From Rhizobacter sp. Root1238 (GTDB taxonomy: Bacteria > Pseudomonadota > Gammaproteobacteria > Burkholderiales > Burkholderiaceae_C): 64,000 nt of DNA. The notes beneath the pieces are model-generated. The model made no database searches. It saw nothing but the letters and a program-made list of their open reading frames with translations, and was not told the origin of the DNA. The translations under genes were made by a program, and so were the position numbers. Within the stretch, counting starts at the first letter, position 1. The number at the start of each line of letters is the position of its first letter. Below, one piece after another: positions 36,902 to 45,880 of the stretch. The stretch is from positions 1-64,000 of the forward strand of contig NZ_LMDM01000022.1 in assembly GCF_001425825.1 (NCBI RefSeq), read 5' to 3'.

Positions 36902-38056
36902 ATGGGCTCCTCGACAGACCGCGTTCCGCTGGTCCAGGTGCGCGATCTGTTGCACGTGGGCGAGCCGCTGCCCTTCCGCATCCTCGACACGCACGAGCGG
37001 CTGCTGCTGAACGCCGGGCAGGTGCTGCTCGATGAACGCCAGCTCGACGGCCTGAACGAACGGGGCGCCTGGGCCGAGCGGTCGCTGGTCGAGGCGGCCC
37101 GGCAGGCGCAGGCCGCCGCGGCCAAGAAATCCCAGGCCGCTGCCGCCCTGTCGGTCTTCGACCGCTGGGAGCGGCTGATGCTTCATTTCGACCAGGTGCC
37201 GCGGGCGCTGCAGCGCCGCGAGGCACAGGGCACGGCGGTGACGACGTTCTTCGGTGCGTTGCAGGCGCTGGTCGACCGCGATCCGGACCTGGCGCTGTTC
37301 GAATGCATACGCCAGGAAGAACGCCGCTTTGCGCTCTATCCCTTCCGCCACGCCGTTCGCGTGGCCGTGCTGGCGCTGCTGACGGCCCGCCAGCTCGGGT
37401 GGACGCCGGAGCGATGCGCGTCGCTCGGGTGTGCCGCGCTGACGATGAACCTGTCCATGGTCGACCTGCAGGCCACGATGGCCGCACAGGACACGCCACC
37501 CACCCGCAAGCAGCTGGAGCAGATCCGCGCGCACCCCGCGGCCTCGGTCGCGATGCTGCAAGGCGCCGGCGTCGAGGACGAGACCTGGCTGGCGACCGTG
37601 CTCGGGCACCACGAGCAGTTGGGCGGCGGCGGTTACCCGCAGGGGCACGAACCCACGCCGGAAGCGCGCGTGCTGCGCGCGGCCGACGTCTACATGGCCA
37701 AGATCAGCGCGCGCGAAAGGCGTCCGGCGATGACGCCGCAGATGGCCACGCGCCAGCTCTTCCAGCAAAGCGCCGGCGATGAACTGGCGATGGCGATGAT
37801 CAAGACCGTCGGCGTGCACCCGCCCGGCAGCCTGGTGCGGCTGCACTCCGGCGAGGTCGGCGTCGTGATCCGCCGGGCGACCGCCGGGCCGCACCCGATC
37901 GTCGCGACGCTGAGCGACAAGAACGGCAAGCCGGTCGGCGAGACGCACCGCCGCGATTCGGCGCAGGCAGGCTTCGCGGTCGAAGGCGCGGCCGAGAACG
38001 CAGCCGCCTTCCCGCGGATCCCTCCGGAGCGGGTGTATGGCCTGATGGCCGGTTGA
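36902..38056 (+). CDS. Degenerate HD-GYP domain protein
   Basis: 384 residues. The N-terminal 100 residues resemble the PilZ-like/DUF3391-type lead-in of HD-GYP proteins. The HD-GYP core is recognisable (YPFRHAVRVAVLALLTARQ; ILQGAG-type helix; GHHEQLGGGGYPQGH with GYP intact), but the metal-binding HD of AALLHDIG is replaced by AALTMNLS (Met-Asn). So c-di-GMP hydrolysis is unlikely and a binding or scaffolding role is more plausible. A small C-terminal SH3-like beta domain (PPGSLVRLHSGEVGVVIRR) is typical of the group. ATG at 36902 chosen because upstream codons look non-coding. Confidence 0.82.
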   Translation: MGSSTDRVPLVQVRDLLHVGEPLPFRILDTHERLLLNAGQVLLDERQLDGLNERGAWAERSLVEAARQAQAAAAKKSQAAAALSVFDRWERLMLHFDQVPRALQRREAQGTAVTTFFGALQALVDRDPDLALFECIRQEERRFALYPFRHAVRVAVLALLTARQLGWTPERCASLGCAALTMNLSMVDLQATMAAQDTPPTRKQLEQIRAHPAASVAMLQGAGVEDETWLATVLGHHEQLGGGGYPQGHEPTPEARVLRAADVYMAKISARERRPAMTPQMATRQLFQQSAGDELAMAMIKTVGVHPPGSLVRLHSGEVGVVIRRATAGPHPIVATLSDKNGKPVGETHRRDSAQAGFAVEGAAENAAAFPRIPPERVYGLMAG

Positions 38057-38060
38057 AAGT

Positions 38061-38406
38061 GTGAAGCGGACCGATAGGCCGGATTCTGTGCAGCCGCCGA
38101 CCCTTGCGAGCCTGCGACCGTGACCGCCATTCCTCTGGGCCGGGCATCGCTGCCCGGCTCGGTGCTACCTACCCGCACACTCCTCGGGCCGAATCAACGT
38201 GTGCCTATTTGGTATTGCTGCGCGTAGAGATTGCCCGTTTCACCCGCCGCGCCGGCCTTGCGGCCGATGCGGCGACTCGTCTCTGTTGCTCTGATCCTCA
38301 CCTCGCGGTGGACAGCCGTTGGCTGCTACGCTGCCCTGTGCAGTCCGGACCTTCCTCCAGTGCGCCCTTTCGAGCCTTGCACCAGCGGCGGTCTGGTCCG
38401 CTTCAC
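38061..38406 (-). ncRNA. rnpB: RNase P RNA, bacterial class A
   Basis: Minus-strand RNA of about 346 bases. The 5' end (GUGAAGCGGACCAGACCG) and the 3' end (CGGUCCGCUUCAC) pair as the terminal P1 stem. Conserved cores are visible: GAGGAAGGUCCGGACU, the GCAACAGAGA region, GAAACGGGCAAUCUCUACG and the closing CAGAAUCCGGCCUAUCGG. It is the catalytic RNA that trims tRNA 5' leaders. It starts eight bases after the stop of the NYN gene on the same strand, and its 3' end nearly touches the convergent HD-GYP-like gene. Confidence 0.97.
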
Positions 38407-38414
38407 GGCGCGCA

Positions 38415-39257
38415 TTATCCCCTGCTCTTCGCCAGGCGCTTGTCGCGCAGCACCACCTGGCTGCCACGGCGGTCGAGTTCGAACAGCTGCGTCGCCTCGA
38501 TCAGGTCGATCAGCTTGCGGTAGCCGTAGTTGCGCGGATCGAACGAGGCCTGGTTGCCGATCTGCTGGCCGACCGCGCCGAGCGCCGACCAGCCGTCTTC
38601 GCCGGCCGCCGATTCCACCGCATTGCGCAGCAGCGACACCAACCGCGCGTCCTGCTTCAGCGCCGCGGTGTCCTGGCGCAGCGCCGCGGACGGCTCGGCC
38701 GCCGCCGGTGCGGGCTCCGGTGCCGCCTTGGCGCCGCTGCGCGTCTTGCGGCCGGCCGCCGGCTTGGCCTTCGCAGGCTTCGGTGCGCTGTCGGCCTCGA
38801 CCACCTCGACCGGCTGCCCCAGGTTCTCGAGGTACAGGAAGCGCGAGCAGGCGTTGACGAACGGCATCGGCGTCTTCTTCGCGCCGAAGCCGTAGACCAG
38901 CGCGCCCTTGGCCTTCAGGTGCATCACCAGCGGCGTGAAGTCGCTGTCGGACGAGACAATGCCGAACGCATCGGGCTGGTCGGTGTAGAGCAGGTCCATC
39001 GCCTCGATGACCATGCCCATGTCGGTCGCGTTCTTGCCCTTGCTGTAGTCGAACTGCTGCACCGGGCGGATCGCGTACTCGTGCAGCACCGCCTCCCAGC
39101 CCTTCAGCCCGTCCTTCTTCCAGTTGCCATAGGCGCGGCGGATGTTCGCGACGCCGACCTTGGCCAGCTCCGCGAGGATCACGTCGATCTTGCTGGCCGG
39201 CGAGTTGTCGGCATCGATCAGCAGCGCGATGCGGGCGGGCTTGTCGAGCAGGGTCAT
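38415..39257 (-). CDS. NYN-domain (LabA/MARF1-like) ribonuclease-type protein with OST-HTH/LOTUS-like C-terminus
   Basis: 280 residues. NYN domain about 8-150 with the acidic PIN-like residues: [10 protein letters not shown] (Asp), the [13 protein letters not shown] segment and [14 protein letters not shown] Lys/Ala/Pro linker (about 155-200) leads to a C-terminal winged domain ([18 protein letters not shown] through [19 protein letters not shown]) of the OST-HTH/LOTUS type, which binds RNA. It is probably an RNA nuclease or RNA-binding protein. The start overlaps the pyrC stop (ATGA), so it is translated from the pyrC transcript. Confidence 0.88.
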   Translation of the reverse strand: MTLLDKPARIALLIDADNSPASKIDVILAELAKVGVANIRRAYGNWKKDGLKGWEAVLHEYAIRPVQQFDYSKGKNATDMGMVIEAMDLLYTDQPDAFGIVSSDSDFTPLVMHLKAKGALVYGFGAKKTPMPFVNACSRFLYLENLGQPVEVVEADSAPKPAKAKPAAGRKTRSGAKAAPEPAPAAAEPSAALRQDTAALKQDARLVSLLRNAVESAAGEDGWSALGAVGQQIGNQASFDPRNYGYRKLIDLIEATQLFELDRRGSQVVLRDKRLAKSRG

Positions 39258-40294
39258 GCGGTCTCCAGTTTCCAGCCGAGGGTCTCGCCGCCGCGCAGCG
39301 GCTTCAGCGTGGCGTCGCCGAACGGCAGGGCTTCGGGGAGTGTCCATGTTTCGCGGCGCAGCGTCACGCGGCCGGCGTTGCGCGGCAGGCCGTAGAAATC
39401 GGCGCCGTTGAAGCTCGCGAAGGCCTCCAGCTTGTCGAGCGCGCCCACCGCGTCGAAGGCCTCGGCATACAGCTCCAACGCCGACAGCGCGGTGTAGCAG
39501 CCGGCGCCGCACACCGACTGCTCCTTCAGGTGCGACGCGTGCGGCGCGCTGTCGGTGCCGAGGAAGAACTTCGTGCTGCCCGAGGTGGCGGCCTGCACCA
39601 GCGCCTGGCGGTGCAGTTCGCGCTTGAGCACCGGCAGGCAGTAGTAGTGCGGCCGCAAGCCGCCCTGGAAGATCGCGTTGCGGTTGTACAGCAGGTGGTG
39701 CGCGGTGACGGTGGCGGCGGTGTGCGCATCGGCCTGCGCGACGTACTGCGCCGCCTCGCGCGTGGTGATGTGCTCGAACACCACCTTCAGCTCGGGGAAA
39801 TCGCGGCGCAGCGGCTGCATCACGGTGTCGATGAAGACGGCCTCGCGGTCGAACACGTCGACCGCCGGATCGGTGACCTCGCCGTGCACCAGCAGCAGGA
39901 TGCCCTCGCGCTGCATCGCCTCCAGCGTGGCGTAGGTCTTGCGCAGGTCGGTGACGCCGGCGTCGCTGTTGGTGGTGGCGCCCGCCGGGTAGAGCTTCAG
40001 CGCGACGACACCGGCGTCCTTCGCCCGGCGGATCTCGTCGGGCGGCGTGCGGTCGGTGAGGTACAGCGTCATCAGCGGCTCGAAGGCCGAGCCCGCAGGG
40101 CGCGCCGCGAGGATGCGCTCGCGGTAGGCGACGGCCTGTGCCGCGGTGGTGACCGGCGGGCGCAGGTTGGGCATCACGATCGCGCGGGCGAACTGGCGCG
40201 CGGTGTCGGGCAGCACCGCGGCGAGCGCGGCGCCGTCACGCAGGTGCAGGTGCCAGTCGTCGGGCGTGGTGAGGGTGAGTGAATCGGTCGTCAT
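39254..40294 (-). CDS. pyrC: Dihydroorotase (class II)
   Basis: 346 residues, standard for PyrC. Catalyses cyclisation of carbamoyl aspartate to dihydroorotate in pyrimidine synthesis. Zinc-binding HLHLRDG near 16-22, carboxylated Lys in VALKLYPAG near 103, His in LLVHGEVTD and VVFEHITT, and catalytic Asp in FLGTDSAPH. It is followed by the NYN gene with a 4-base overlap and preceded by gltL with a 30-base gap, so it may be read from the glt transcript as well. Confidence 0.96.
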   Translation of the reverse strand: MTTDSLTLTTPDDWHLHLRDGAALAAVLPDTARQFARAIVMPNLRPPVTTAAQAVAYRERILAARPAGSAFEPLMTLYLTDRTPPDEIRRAKDAGVVALKLYPAGATTNSDAGVTDLRKTYATLEAMQREGILLLVHGEVTDPAVDVFDREAVFIDTVMQPLRRDFPELKVVFEHITTREAAQYVAQADAHTAATVTAHHLLYNRNAIFQGGLRPHYYCLPVLKRELHRQALVQAATSGSTKFFLGTDSAPHASHLKEQSVCGAGCYTALSALELYAEAFDAVGALDKLEAFASFNGADFYGLPRNAGRVTLRRETWTLPEALPFGDATLKPLRGGETLGWKLETA

Positions 40295-40324
40295 CGGCCG
40301 ATTTTGACACCCGGGCCCGCCCGT

Positions 40325-41059
40325 TCAGTGCTGCAGGATCTTCGAGAGGAAATCCTTCGCACGCGGCGTGCGCTCTTCTGGCTTGCCGAAGAAGCTGTCC
40401 TTGCTGCAGTCCTCGACGATCTTGCCGGCGTCCATGAAGATCACGCGGTTGCTGACCTTCTTCGCGAAGCCCATCTCGTGCGTGACGCACATCATCGTCA
40501 TGCCTTCGTTGGCCAGCTGCACCATCACGTCCAGCACCTCGCCGACCATCTCCGGGTCGAGCGCCGACGTGGGTTCGTCGAACAGCATCACGATCGGATC
40601 CATGCTGAGCGCGCGGGCGATCGCGACGCGCTGCTGCTGGCCGCCCGACAGCTGGCCTGGGTACTTGTCCTTGTGCGCGCTCAGGCCGACGCGGTCGAGC
40701 ATCTTCATGCCGCGCTGCTTCGCCTCGTCGGGCTTGCGGTTCAGCACCTTGATCTGCGCGAGCGTCAGGTTCTCGGTGACCGTGAGGTGCGGGAACAGCT
40801 CGAAGTGCTGGAACACCATGCCGACGCGGCTGCGCAGCTTCGGCAGGTTGGTCTTCGGGTCGGAGATCGAGATGCCGTCGACGACGATGTCGCCCTTCTG
40901 GATCGGCTCCAGCGCGTTCACCGTCTTGATCAGCGTCGACTTGCCCGAGCCCGACGGGCCGCAGACGACGACGACCTCGCCCTTCGCGATGCTGGTCGTG
41001 CAATCGGTCAGCACCTGGAAGCTGCCGTACCACTTCGAAACGTTGTTGATCTGGATCAC
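40325..41059 (-). CDS. gltL: Glutamate/aspartate ABC transporter ATPase
   Basis: 244 residues from the GTG at 41059, which has AAGGAG about ten bases upstream. Walker [10 protein letters not shown], signature [15 protein letters not shown], Walker [17 protein letters not shown] and switch His in [11 protein letters not shown]: the polar amino acid ATPase type (GltL/GlnQ). It is the last of the glt set (gltI-J-K-L), separated from gltK by a 107-base gap that contains hairpins (41118-41154), which could lower its expression relative to the permeases. Confidence 0.93.
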   Translation of the reverse strand: MIQINNVSKWYGSFQVLTDCTTSIAKGEVVVVCGPSGSGKSTLIKTVNALEPIQKGDIVVDGISISDPKTNLPKLRSRVGMVFQHFELFPHLTVTENLTLAQIKVLNRKPDEAKQRGMKMLDRVGLSAHKDKYPGQLSGGQQQRVAIARALSMDPIVMLFDEPTSALDPEMVGEVLDVMVQLANEGMTMMCVTHEMGFAKKVSNRVIFMDAGKIVEDCSKDSFFGKPEERTPRAKDFLSKILQH

Positions 41060-41089
41060 TTGGCAATCTCCTTGTTAGCGCCTCGGACG

Positions 41090-41160
41090 AGCGCCGGGCC
41101 GTCCCAAGCCGGCCGAGCGCCCCCTCGGGGGGCGGCTGCGGTACACCGCAGCCGGGGGTT
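41090..41160. repeat. Hairpin-rich intergenic element between gltK and gltL
   Basis: CCCCC-TC-GGGGG (41120-41131) is followed by a 10-base-arm hairpin (41133-41142 with 41145-41154; arms CGGCTGCGGT/ACCGCAGCCG). The layout resembles the intercistronic repeats at 11663, 32912 and 53131 in having CCCCCTC..GGGGG, but the rest differs. It is transcribed within the operon and lies right after the gltK stop. Confidence 0.65.
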
Positions 41161-41166
41161 CCATTT

Positions 41167-41832
41167 CTAGCGAATGATGGCGATCTTCTTCTGCAGGCGA
41201 CGCACCAGCATCGACAGGGAGAAGCAGATCACGAAGTAGACGACCGCGGCGACCAGGTAGGTCTCGACCGGGCGGTTGAAGTTCTTGCCCGCCACCTCGA
41301 AGCCCTTCAGCAGGTCGTAGGCACCGATCGCGTAGACCAGCGAGGTGTCCTGGAACAGGATGATGGTCTGCGTCAGCAGCACCGGCAGCATGTTGCGGAA
41401 GGCCTGCGGCAGCACGATCAGCTGCATCGTCTGGCGGTAGGTCATGCCGACCGCGTAGCCGGCATACACCTGCCCGCGCGGCACGCTCTGGATGCCGGCC
41501 CGCATGATCTCCGAGTAGTAGGCGGCCTCGAACACCGTGAAGGTGATGATGGCCGACAGCTCGGCGCCCATCGGCCGGCCGATCAGCAGCGGGATCAGCA
41601 GGAAGAACCACAGGATCACCATCACCAGCGGGATCGAGCGCAGCGTGTTGACGTAGAACGCCGCCGGCATCACCAGCCACTTCTTGCCCGACAGCCGCAT
41701 CAGCGCGAGCAGCGTGCCGAGCGCAATGCCGCCGATCATCGCGACCAGCGTCAGCTGCACCGAGAAGATCATGCCCTTGGCGATGAACGCCGAGACGACG
41801 TTCCAGTTCAGGAAGGCAAAGTCGAGGTTCAT
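41167..41832 (-). CDS. gltK: Glutamate/aspartate ABC transporter permease
   Basis: 221 residues with four to five membrane helices. It has the polar amino acid permease motif (VFEAAYYSEIMRAGIQSVPRG, then QVYAGYAVGMTYRQTMQLIV) with the conserved EAA-loop glycine. The ATG at 41832 overlaps the gltJ stop by 4 bases. It pairs with GltJ to form the membrane channel. Confidence 0.93.
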   Translation of the reverse strand: MNLDFAFLNWNVVSAFIAKGMIFSVQLTLVAMIGGIALGTLLALMRLSGKKWLVMPAAFYVNTLRSIPLVMVILWFFLLIPLLIGRPMGAELSAIITFTVFEAAYYSEIMRAGIQSVPRGQVYAGYAVGMTYRQTMQLIVLPQAFRNMLPVLLTQTIILFQDTSLVYAIGAYDLLKGFEVAGKNFNRPVETYLVAAVVYFVICFSLSMLVRRLQKKIAIIR

Positions 41833-42536
41833 TTGCCGCCTCCGATCATGCCGGGCACCTGCACCCTGTTCTCGATGAACAAGGCCAGGCGGTTGATCGC
41901 GAACGCGGAGATGAAGTACAGCCCCGTGACGGCGAGGTAGACCTCGATGCCGCGCGAGGTTTCTTCCTGCGCCTGCATCGCGAACATCGTCATCTCGGAA
42001 ATGCTCACGGCGAACGCCACCGACGAGTTCTTGATGATGTTCATCGACTCGCTGGTCAGCGGCGGAATGACGATGCGGAACGCCATCGGCAGCAGCACGT
42101 AGCGGTAGGTCTGCGGCAGCGTCAGCCCCATCGCGAGGCCGGCATAGCGCTGGCCCTTGGGCAGCGCCTGGATGCCGGCCTTGACCTGCTCGGACACCCG
42201 TGCCGAGGTGAAGAACCCGAGCGCGAACACCACCAGCACGAAGCTCGGCACGGCGCGCAGGCTCAGGAACAGCGAGGGGATCACGTGGTACCAGAGGAAG
42301 ACCTGCACCAGCAGCGGAATGTTGCGGAACAACTCCGTCCACGCATTGGCGAGGAACACCAGCGTCTTGCTGGGAACCGTGCGCAGGATGCCCACCAGCG
42401 AACCGACCACCAACGCGACCACCAGCGACAGCGATGCCACCGACAGCGTCCAGCCCCAGGCAGACATCAACCATTCAAGGTAGGTCTGCCCGCCCCCCGT
42501 GTCCTGCAGGAATATCTGCCAGTCCCACTTGCCCAA
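41829..42536 (-). CDS. gltJ: Glutamate/aspartate ABC transporter permease
   Basis: 235 residues from a TTG at 42536, chosen because GGAG lies eight bases upstream; a longer form from a TTG at 42587 lacks a ribosome site. No ATG is near. It starts GKWDWQIFLQD, with a periplasmic stretch before the first membrane helix as in GltJ, and has the EAA-type loop (SARVSEQVKAGIQALPKGQR). About five membrane helices. It shares an ATGA overlap with gltK. Confidence 0.88.
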   Translation of the reverse strand: MGKWDWQIFLQDTGGGQTYLEWLMSAWGWTLSVASLSLVVALVVGSLVGILRTVPSKTLVFLANAWTELFRNIPLLVQVFLWYHVIPSLFLSLRAVPSFVLVVFALGFFTSARVSEQVKAGIQALPKGQRYAGLAMGLTLPQTYRYVLLPMAFRIVIPPLTSESMNIIKNSSVAFAVSISEMTMFAMQAQEETSRGIEVYLAVTGLYFISAFAINRLALFIENRVQVPGMIGGGK

Positions 42537-42697
42537 GGCGTTGCTCCAATTCTTGTGAGGGGTCGCAGCACGATCGCGCTGCCCCAAGAAAAAGCGCGAC
42601 GCAGGTCACCCGCGCCGCGCTGGGAGGACTGTAAGCAAGTGTCGCGCCCAGTGGCGTCAGGGCTTACCTCAGTCCCCCTCCATCGCAAGAGCCCGCC

Positions 42698-43603
42698 TTA
42701 TTTCTTGGCGTAGTCTTCCATCGGCTTGTCGTTCGGATTCGCCCAGGCCGCCTTGGTGGCTTCCGACAGCGGCAGGCCGACCTTGGTGTTGCTGGGCGGG
42801 ATCGGCTGGTTGAACCACTTGTCGTAGGTCTTCGCCAGGTCGCCGGACTTGATCTGCGCCTTGATGCTGTCGTCGACCGCCTTCTTGAAGGCCGGGTCGT
42901 CCTTGCGCAGCATGATCGCGATCGGCTCGACGCTCAGCACTTCGCCGACGATCTTGAAGTCGGCCGGGTTCTTCGCGCGCGAGATGTTGCCGGCGAGGAT
43001 CTGGCCGTCCATCACGAACGCATCGGCGCGGCCCGATTCGAGCAGCAGGAAGCTGTCGGCGTGGTCCTTGCCGAACACTTCCTTGAAGTCGAGACCGGTG
43101 GCGCGCTCGTGCTTGCGCAGCGTCTGCACCGAGGTCGTGCCGGTGGTGGTGGCCACCGTCTTGCCGGCCAGCTGGGCGATGGCGGTGATGCCGGAGTTGG
43201 CCTTCACCGCGATGCGCACCTCTTCGACATAGGTGGTGACGGCGAACGCGACGTCTTTCTGGCGGGTCGCGTTGTTGGTGGTCGAACCGCATTCGATGTC
43301 GACGGTGCCGTTCTGCACCAGCGGAATGCGGTTCTGCGAGGTCACCGGCTGGTACTTGATGTCGAGCGGCTTGGCCAGGCCCAGCTGCTTCTGCACGTCG
43401 GCCAGCACCTTCTGGCAGACGTCGTAGTGGAAGCCGGCGTACTTGCCGTCTCCGAGCGTGTAGGCCAGCGCGCCGGACGATTCGCGCACGCCCATCGTGA
43501 CGGTGCCGCTGTCCTTGATCTTCTTCAGCGTGTCGCTCTGCTGCGCCTGGGCAACGCCCGCGACGGCCAACAGGACGGCAACGCTCAGCCATGCCTTTTT
43601 CAT
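42698..43603 (-). CDS. gltI: Glutamate/aspartate ABC transporter periplasmic binding protein
   Basis: 301 residues. Signal peptide about 1-20 (AVAGVAQAQ). SBP_bac_3 fold: DTLKKIKDSGTVTMGVRESS, GFHYDVCQKVLADV, DIECGSTTNNATRQKDVAFA with the ligand-binding Arg/Thr cluster, and QILAGNISRAKNP. It ends QPIPPSNTKVGLP, a pattern typical of GltI. It delivers Glu/Asp to GltJK-GltL. Its own promoter probably lies in 43604-43714, which also carries G-rich and inverted repeats. Confidence 0.93.
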   Translation of the reverse strand: MKKAWLSVAVLLAVAGVAQAQQSDTLKKIKDSGTVTMGVRESSGALAYTLGDGKYAGFHYDVCQKVLADVQKQLGLAKPLDIKYQPVTSQNRIPLVQNGTVDIECGSTTNNATRQKDVAFAVTTYVEEVRIAVKANSGITAIAQLAGKTVATTTGTTSVQTLRKHERATGLDFKEVFGKDHADSFLLLESGRADAFVMDGQILAGNISRAKNPADFKIVGEVLSVEPIAIMLRKDDPAFKKAVDDSIKAQIKSGDLAKTYDKWFNQPIPPSNTKVGLPLSEATKAAWANPNDKPMEDYAKK

Positions 43604-43674
43604 ACGATCTCCTTCAGGGTGGAAAAGAGGGGGTTGGGGGGGACCCCCCTACAACGAAATTCTAGGGACACGGG

Positions 43675-43696
43675 GTCTACGCACTTCCACGTAGAC
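43675..43696. terminator. Inverted repeat in the gap after the second binding-protein gene
   Basis: GTCTACG-cacttcca-CGTAGAC, a perfect 7-base-arm hairpin 19 bases after the stop of the minus-strand gene at 43715-44656. Beyond it lies a G6/C6-rich inverted tract (43630-43650). There is no T run, so a rho-independent terminator is not proven; a regulatory site for gltI is equally possible. Confidence 0.35.
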
Positions 43697-43714
43697 GGGC
43701 CGGCCGTGGCGGGG

Positions 43715-44656
43715 TCAGCCGGGCACCTGGTCCGACGGGTACTTCCAGAAGTCGCGCAGCAGGTAGTTCATCGGCAGGTTCAGCGGCAGGTTCTTCGGCG
43801 GGATCGGCTTGTTGAACCAGTGATCGTAGATCGCATAGGCCTCGCGGCTGAGGATCAGGCGCTTCATTTCTTCGTCGCAGATCTTCTTGAACTCGGGATC
43901 GTCCTTGCGCATCATGATCGCGAGCGGCTCGATGGTCAGGAACTTGCCCACCACCTTCAGCTTGCCCGGGTCGGCACTCGACGAGATCAGGCCGTAGAGC
44001 AGCACGTCGTCCATCACGAAGCCATCGGCCTCGCCGGCCAGCACCATCTGCATCGCCTTGGCATGCTCGGGCGCTTCCAGGATGGTGATGCGCAGCAGGC
44101 GTTCGCGGTTCGCGCGGTCCACCTCCTTCAGCGGCGTCGTGCCCTTGGTCGACACCAGCTTCTTGCCTTCGAACATCGGCAGCTCGGCGATCGGGCTGTC
44201 GGCCAGCACCATGTAGCGCGCCCCGGTGATGTAGTGCGGGATCGTGAAGGCCACCTTCTGGCGGCGCTCGGCGTTGTTGGTCGTCGAGCCGCATTCCAGG
44301 TCCGCCTGGCCGTCGACCACCTTCTGGATGCGGTTGCCGGCGGTGACGAGCACGAACTCCGGCGCGAGGGCCTTCATCTCGAGCCGCTTGCGCACCGCCT
44401 CGGCGAGCTTCAGGCACAGGTCGACCGCATAGCCCACCGGCTTCTTGTCGGCATCGAGGTACGAGAACGGCACCGACGATTCGCGGTGAGCGATCAGGAT
44501 CTTGCCGGTCTGCCGGATGCGGTCGAGCACCGGGCCCGTGGGGACCGGTGCCGCCACCGGCGGCGCCGCGCCGGCCGGCATCGCAAGGGTCAGCGCCGCG
44601 AGCGCGACGAGTGCTGCAGACGCGAATGCCGAGGAGCGGAACAGGCGGTACTTCAT
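43715..44656 (-). CDS. Second amino-acid ABC transporter binding protein (GltI-like)
   Basis: 313 residues. ATG at 44656 followed by a signal peptide of about 30 residues (cleaved near PAGAAPP). SBP_bac_3 pattern close to GltI: LDRIRQTGKILIAHRESSVP, GYAVDLCLKLAEAVR, DLECGSTTNNAERRQKVAFT, and the same C-terminal NKPIPPKNLPLNLPMNYLL. So it is a diverged paralogue sharing the conserved CGSTTNN ligand loop. It may feed the same GltJKL permease with another acidic amino acid. It has its own upstream gap. Confidence 0.88.
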   Translation of the reverse strand: MKYRLFRSSAFASAALVALAALTLAMPAGAAPPVAAPVPTGPVLDRIRQTGKILIAHRESSVPFSYLDADKKPVGYAVDLCLKLAEAVRKRLEMKALAPEFVLVTAGNRIQKVVDGQADLECGSTTNNAERRQKVAFTIPHYITGARYMVLADSPIAELPMFEGKKLVSTKGTTPLKEVDRANRERLLRITILEAPEHAKAMQMVLAGEADGFVMDDVLLYGLISSSADPGKLKVVGKFLTIEPLAIMMRKDDPEFKKICDEEMKRLILSREAYAIYDHWFNKPIPPKNLPLNLPMNYLLRDFWKYPSDQVPG

Positions 44657-44930
44657 GGGGTGAATCTCGCAACCTTCGTGCCACAAGCCGGGTCGGCGGG
44701 GGTGGGTGAAAGCCGCCACGATCAGCGCACGGCCGGACGCCAGTGTGCCTGCAAGTGGGCGTGAGATCGATCACGCTTGCGCAGTGTCGGCGGGGCATGG
44801 AGGCGGATGAAGGTTCGAGAGGCGATGGGCGCGGACTGTATGCGCGTGCCTGCCGGAACGCCAATGCGGATTCGCGGGCAAGCCATGCATCGAATGCATG
44901 CCGCGCCAGGGAAAACCCTCTGGCTTCGCG

Positions 44931-45851
44931 TCAGCCCGCGGGCCTCAGGAAGTTCCACAGCGCGCGTGCCCCGGGCTTGCCGTTGTGGCGCGACAGCTCG
45001 GGCAGCTCGCGGTACATGCGCACTTCCATCGTCAGCTCGAGCGTGCCGGGTGCCGAGGCGCGCACCAGGCGCCGGCTCTTCAGTTCCTTCTTCACCGAGC
45101 TGACCGGCAGGAAGGCCAGGCCATGGCCTTCGAGCGCCATCGCCTTCAGGCCTTCGGCCATGTCGGTCTCGTAGATCGGGTCGAGGTTCAGCGGCGCCGG
45201 CGAGAGCTTGACGATCTGCTCGACCAGCCGGCCCAGGTAGGCGCCGGTGCCGTAGCTGAGGAAGGGCACGCGCTCGCCCGGCGAGCCGGGCAGGCGGAAC
45301 AGCGGCTCGCCTTTCGGGTCGGCCTTGGCGTACACCGCGAGCGTCTCGTGGCCGAGGCTCAGCATCTCGTAGCGCTCGGGGCTCAGCTGCAAGGGTTGCG
45401 ACGGGTGGTGGTAGGCGATCAGCAGGTCGCAGCTGCCTTCGGTCAGTTGCATCACCGCGTCGTGCACGTTGAGCGCGATCAGGCGGCTCTTCAACGCACC
45501 GAAGCGCTTGCGCAGGTCCATCACCCAATGCGGGAAGAAGGTGAACGCGAGCGAGTGCGGCACCGCGAACTCGATCATGTCCTGCGCGGCGACCTGGTGG
45601 CCGCGCATCATGTTGCGCGTGGTCTGCAGCGCGCCGAGGATGTCGAGCGCCTGCGCATGGAAGGTCTCGCCGGCGGGCGTCAGGCGGGTCGGGTACGACG
45701 AGCGGTCGACCAGGTCCAGCCCCGCCCAGGCTTCCAGCGCCTGGATGCGGCGCGAGAACGCCGGCTGCGTCACATGCCGCATCTGCGCCGAGCGCGAAAA
45801 GCTCCGCGTCTCGGCCAGGCTCACGAAGTCTTCAAGCCACTTGGTTTCCAC
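44931..45851 (-). CDS. LysR-family transcriptional regulator
   Basis: 306 residues from a GTG at 45851 (VETKWLEDFVSLAETRSFSR). N-terminal HTH about 4-62 (SAQMRHVTQPAFSRRIQALE) and a C-terminal LysR substrate domain. It is similar in style to HypT/YjiE regulators, with a long recognition helix and KSRLIALNVHDAVMQLTEGS. It lies directly upstream of the binding-protein/glt genes and is co-directional, with a 274-base gap (44657-44930) that holds no other gene I can support. Regulation of the amino-acid uptake genes is plausible but not shown. Confidence 0.9.
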   Translation of the reverse strand: METKWLEDFVSLAETRSFSRSAQMRHVTQPAFSRRIQALEAWAGLDLVDRSSYPTRLTPAGETFHAQALDILGALQTTRNMMRGHQVAAQDMIEFAVPHSLAFTFFPHWVMDLRKRFGALKSRLIALNVHDAVMQLTEGSCDLLIAYHHPSQPLQLSPERYEMLSLGHETLAVYAKADPKGEPLFRLPGSPGERVPFLSYGTGAYLGRLVEQIVKLSPAPLNLDPIYETDMAEGLKAMALEGHGLAFLPVSSVKKELKSRRLVRASAPGTLELTMEVRMYRELPELSRHNGKPGARALWNFLRPAG

Positions 45852-45880
45852 GGCCGGCAGTGTAACGACGGGGCCGATCC

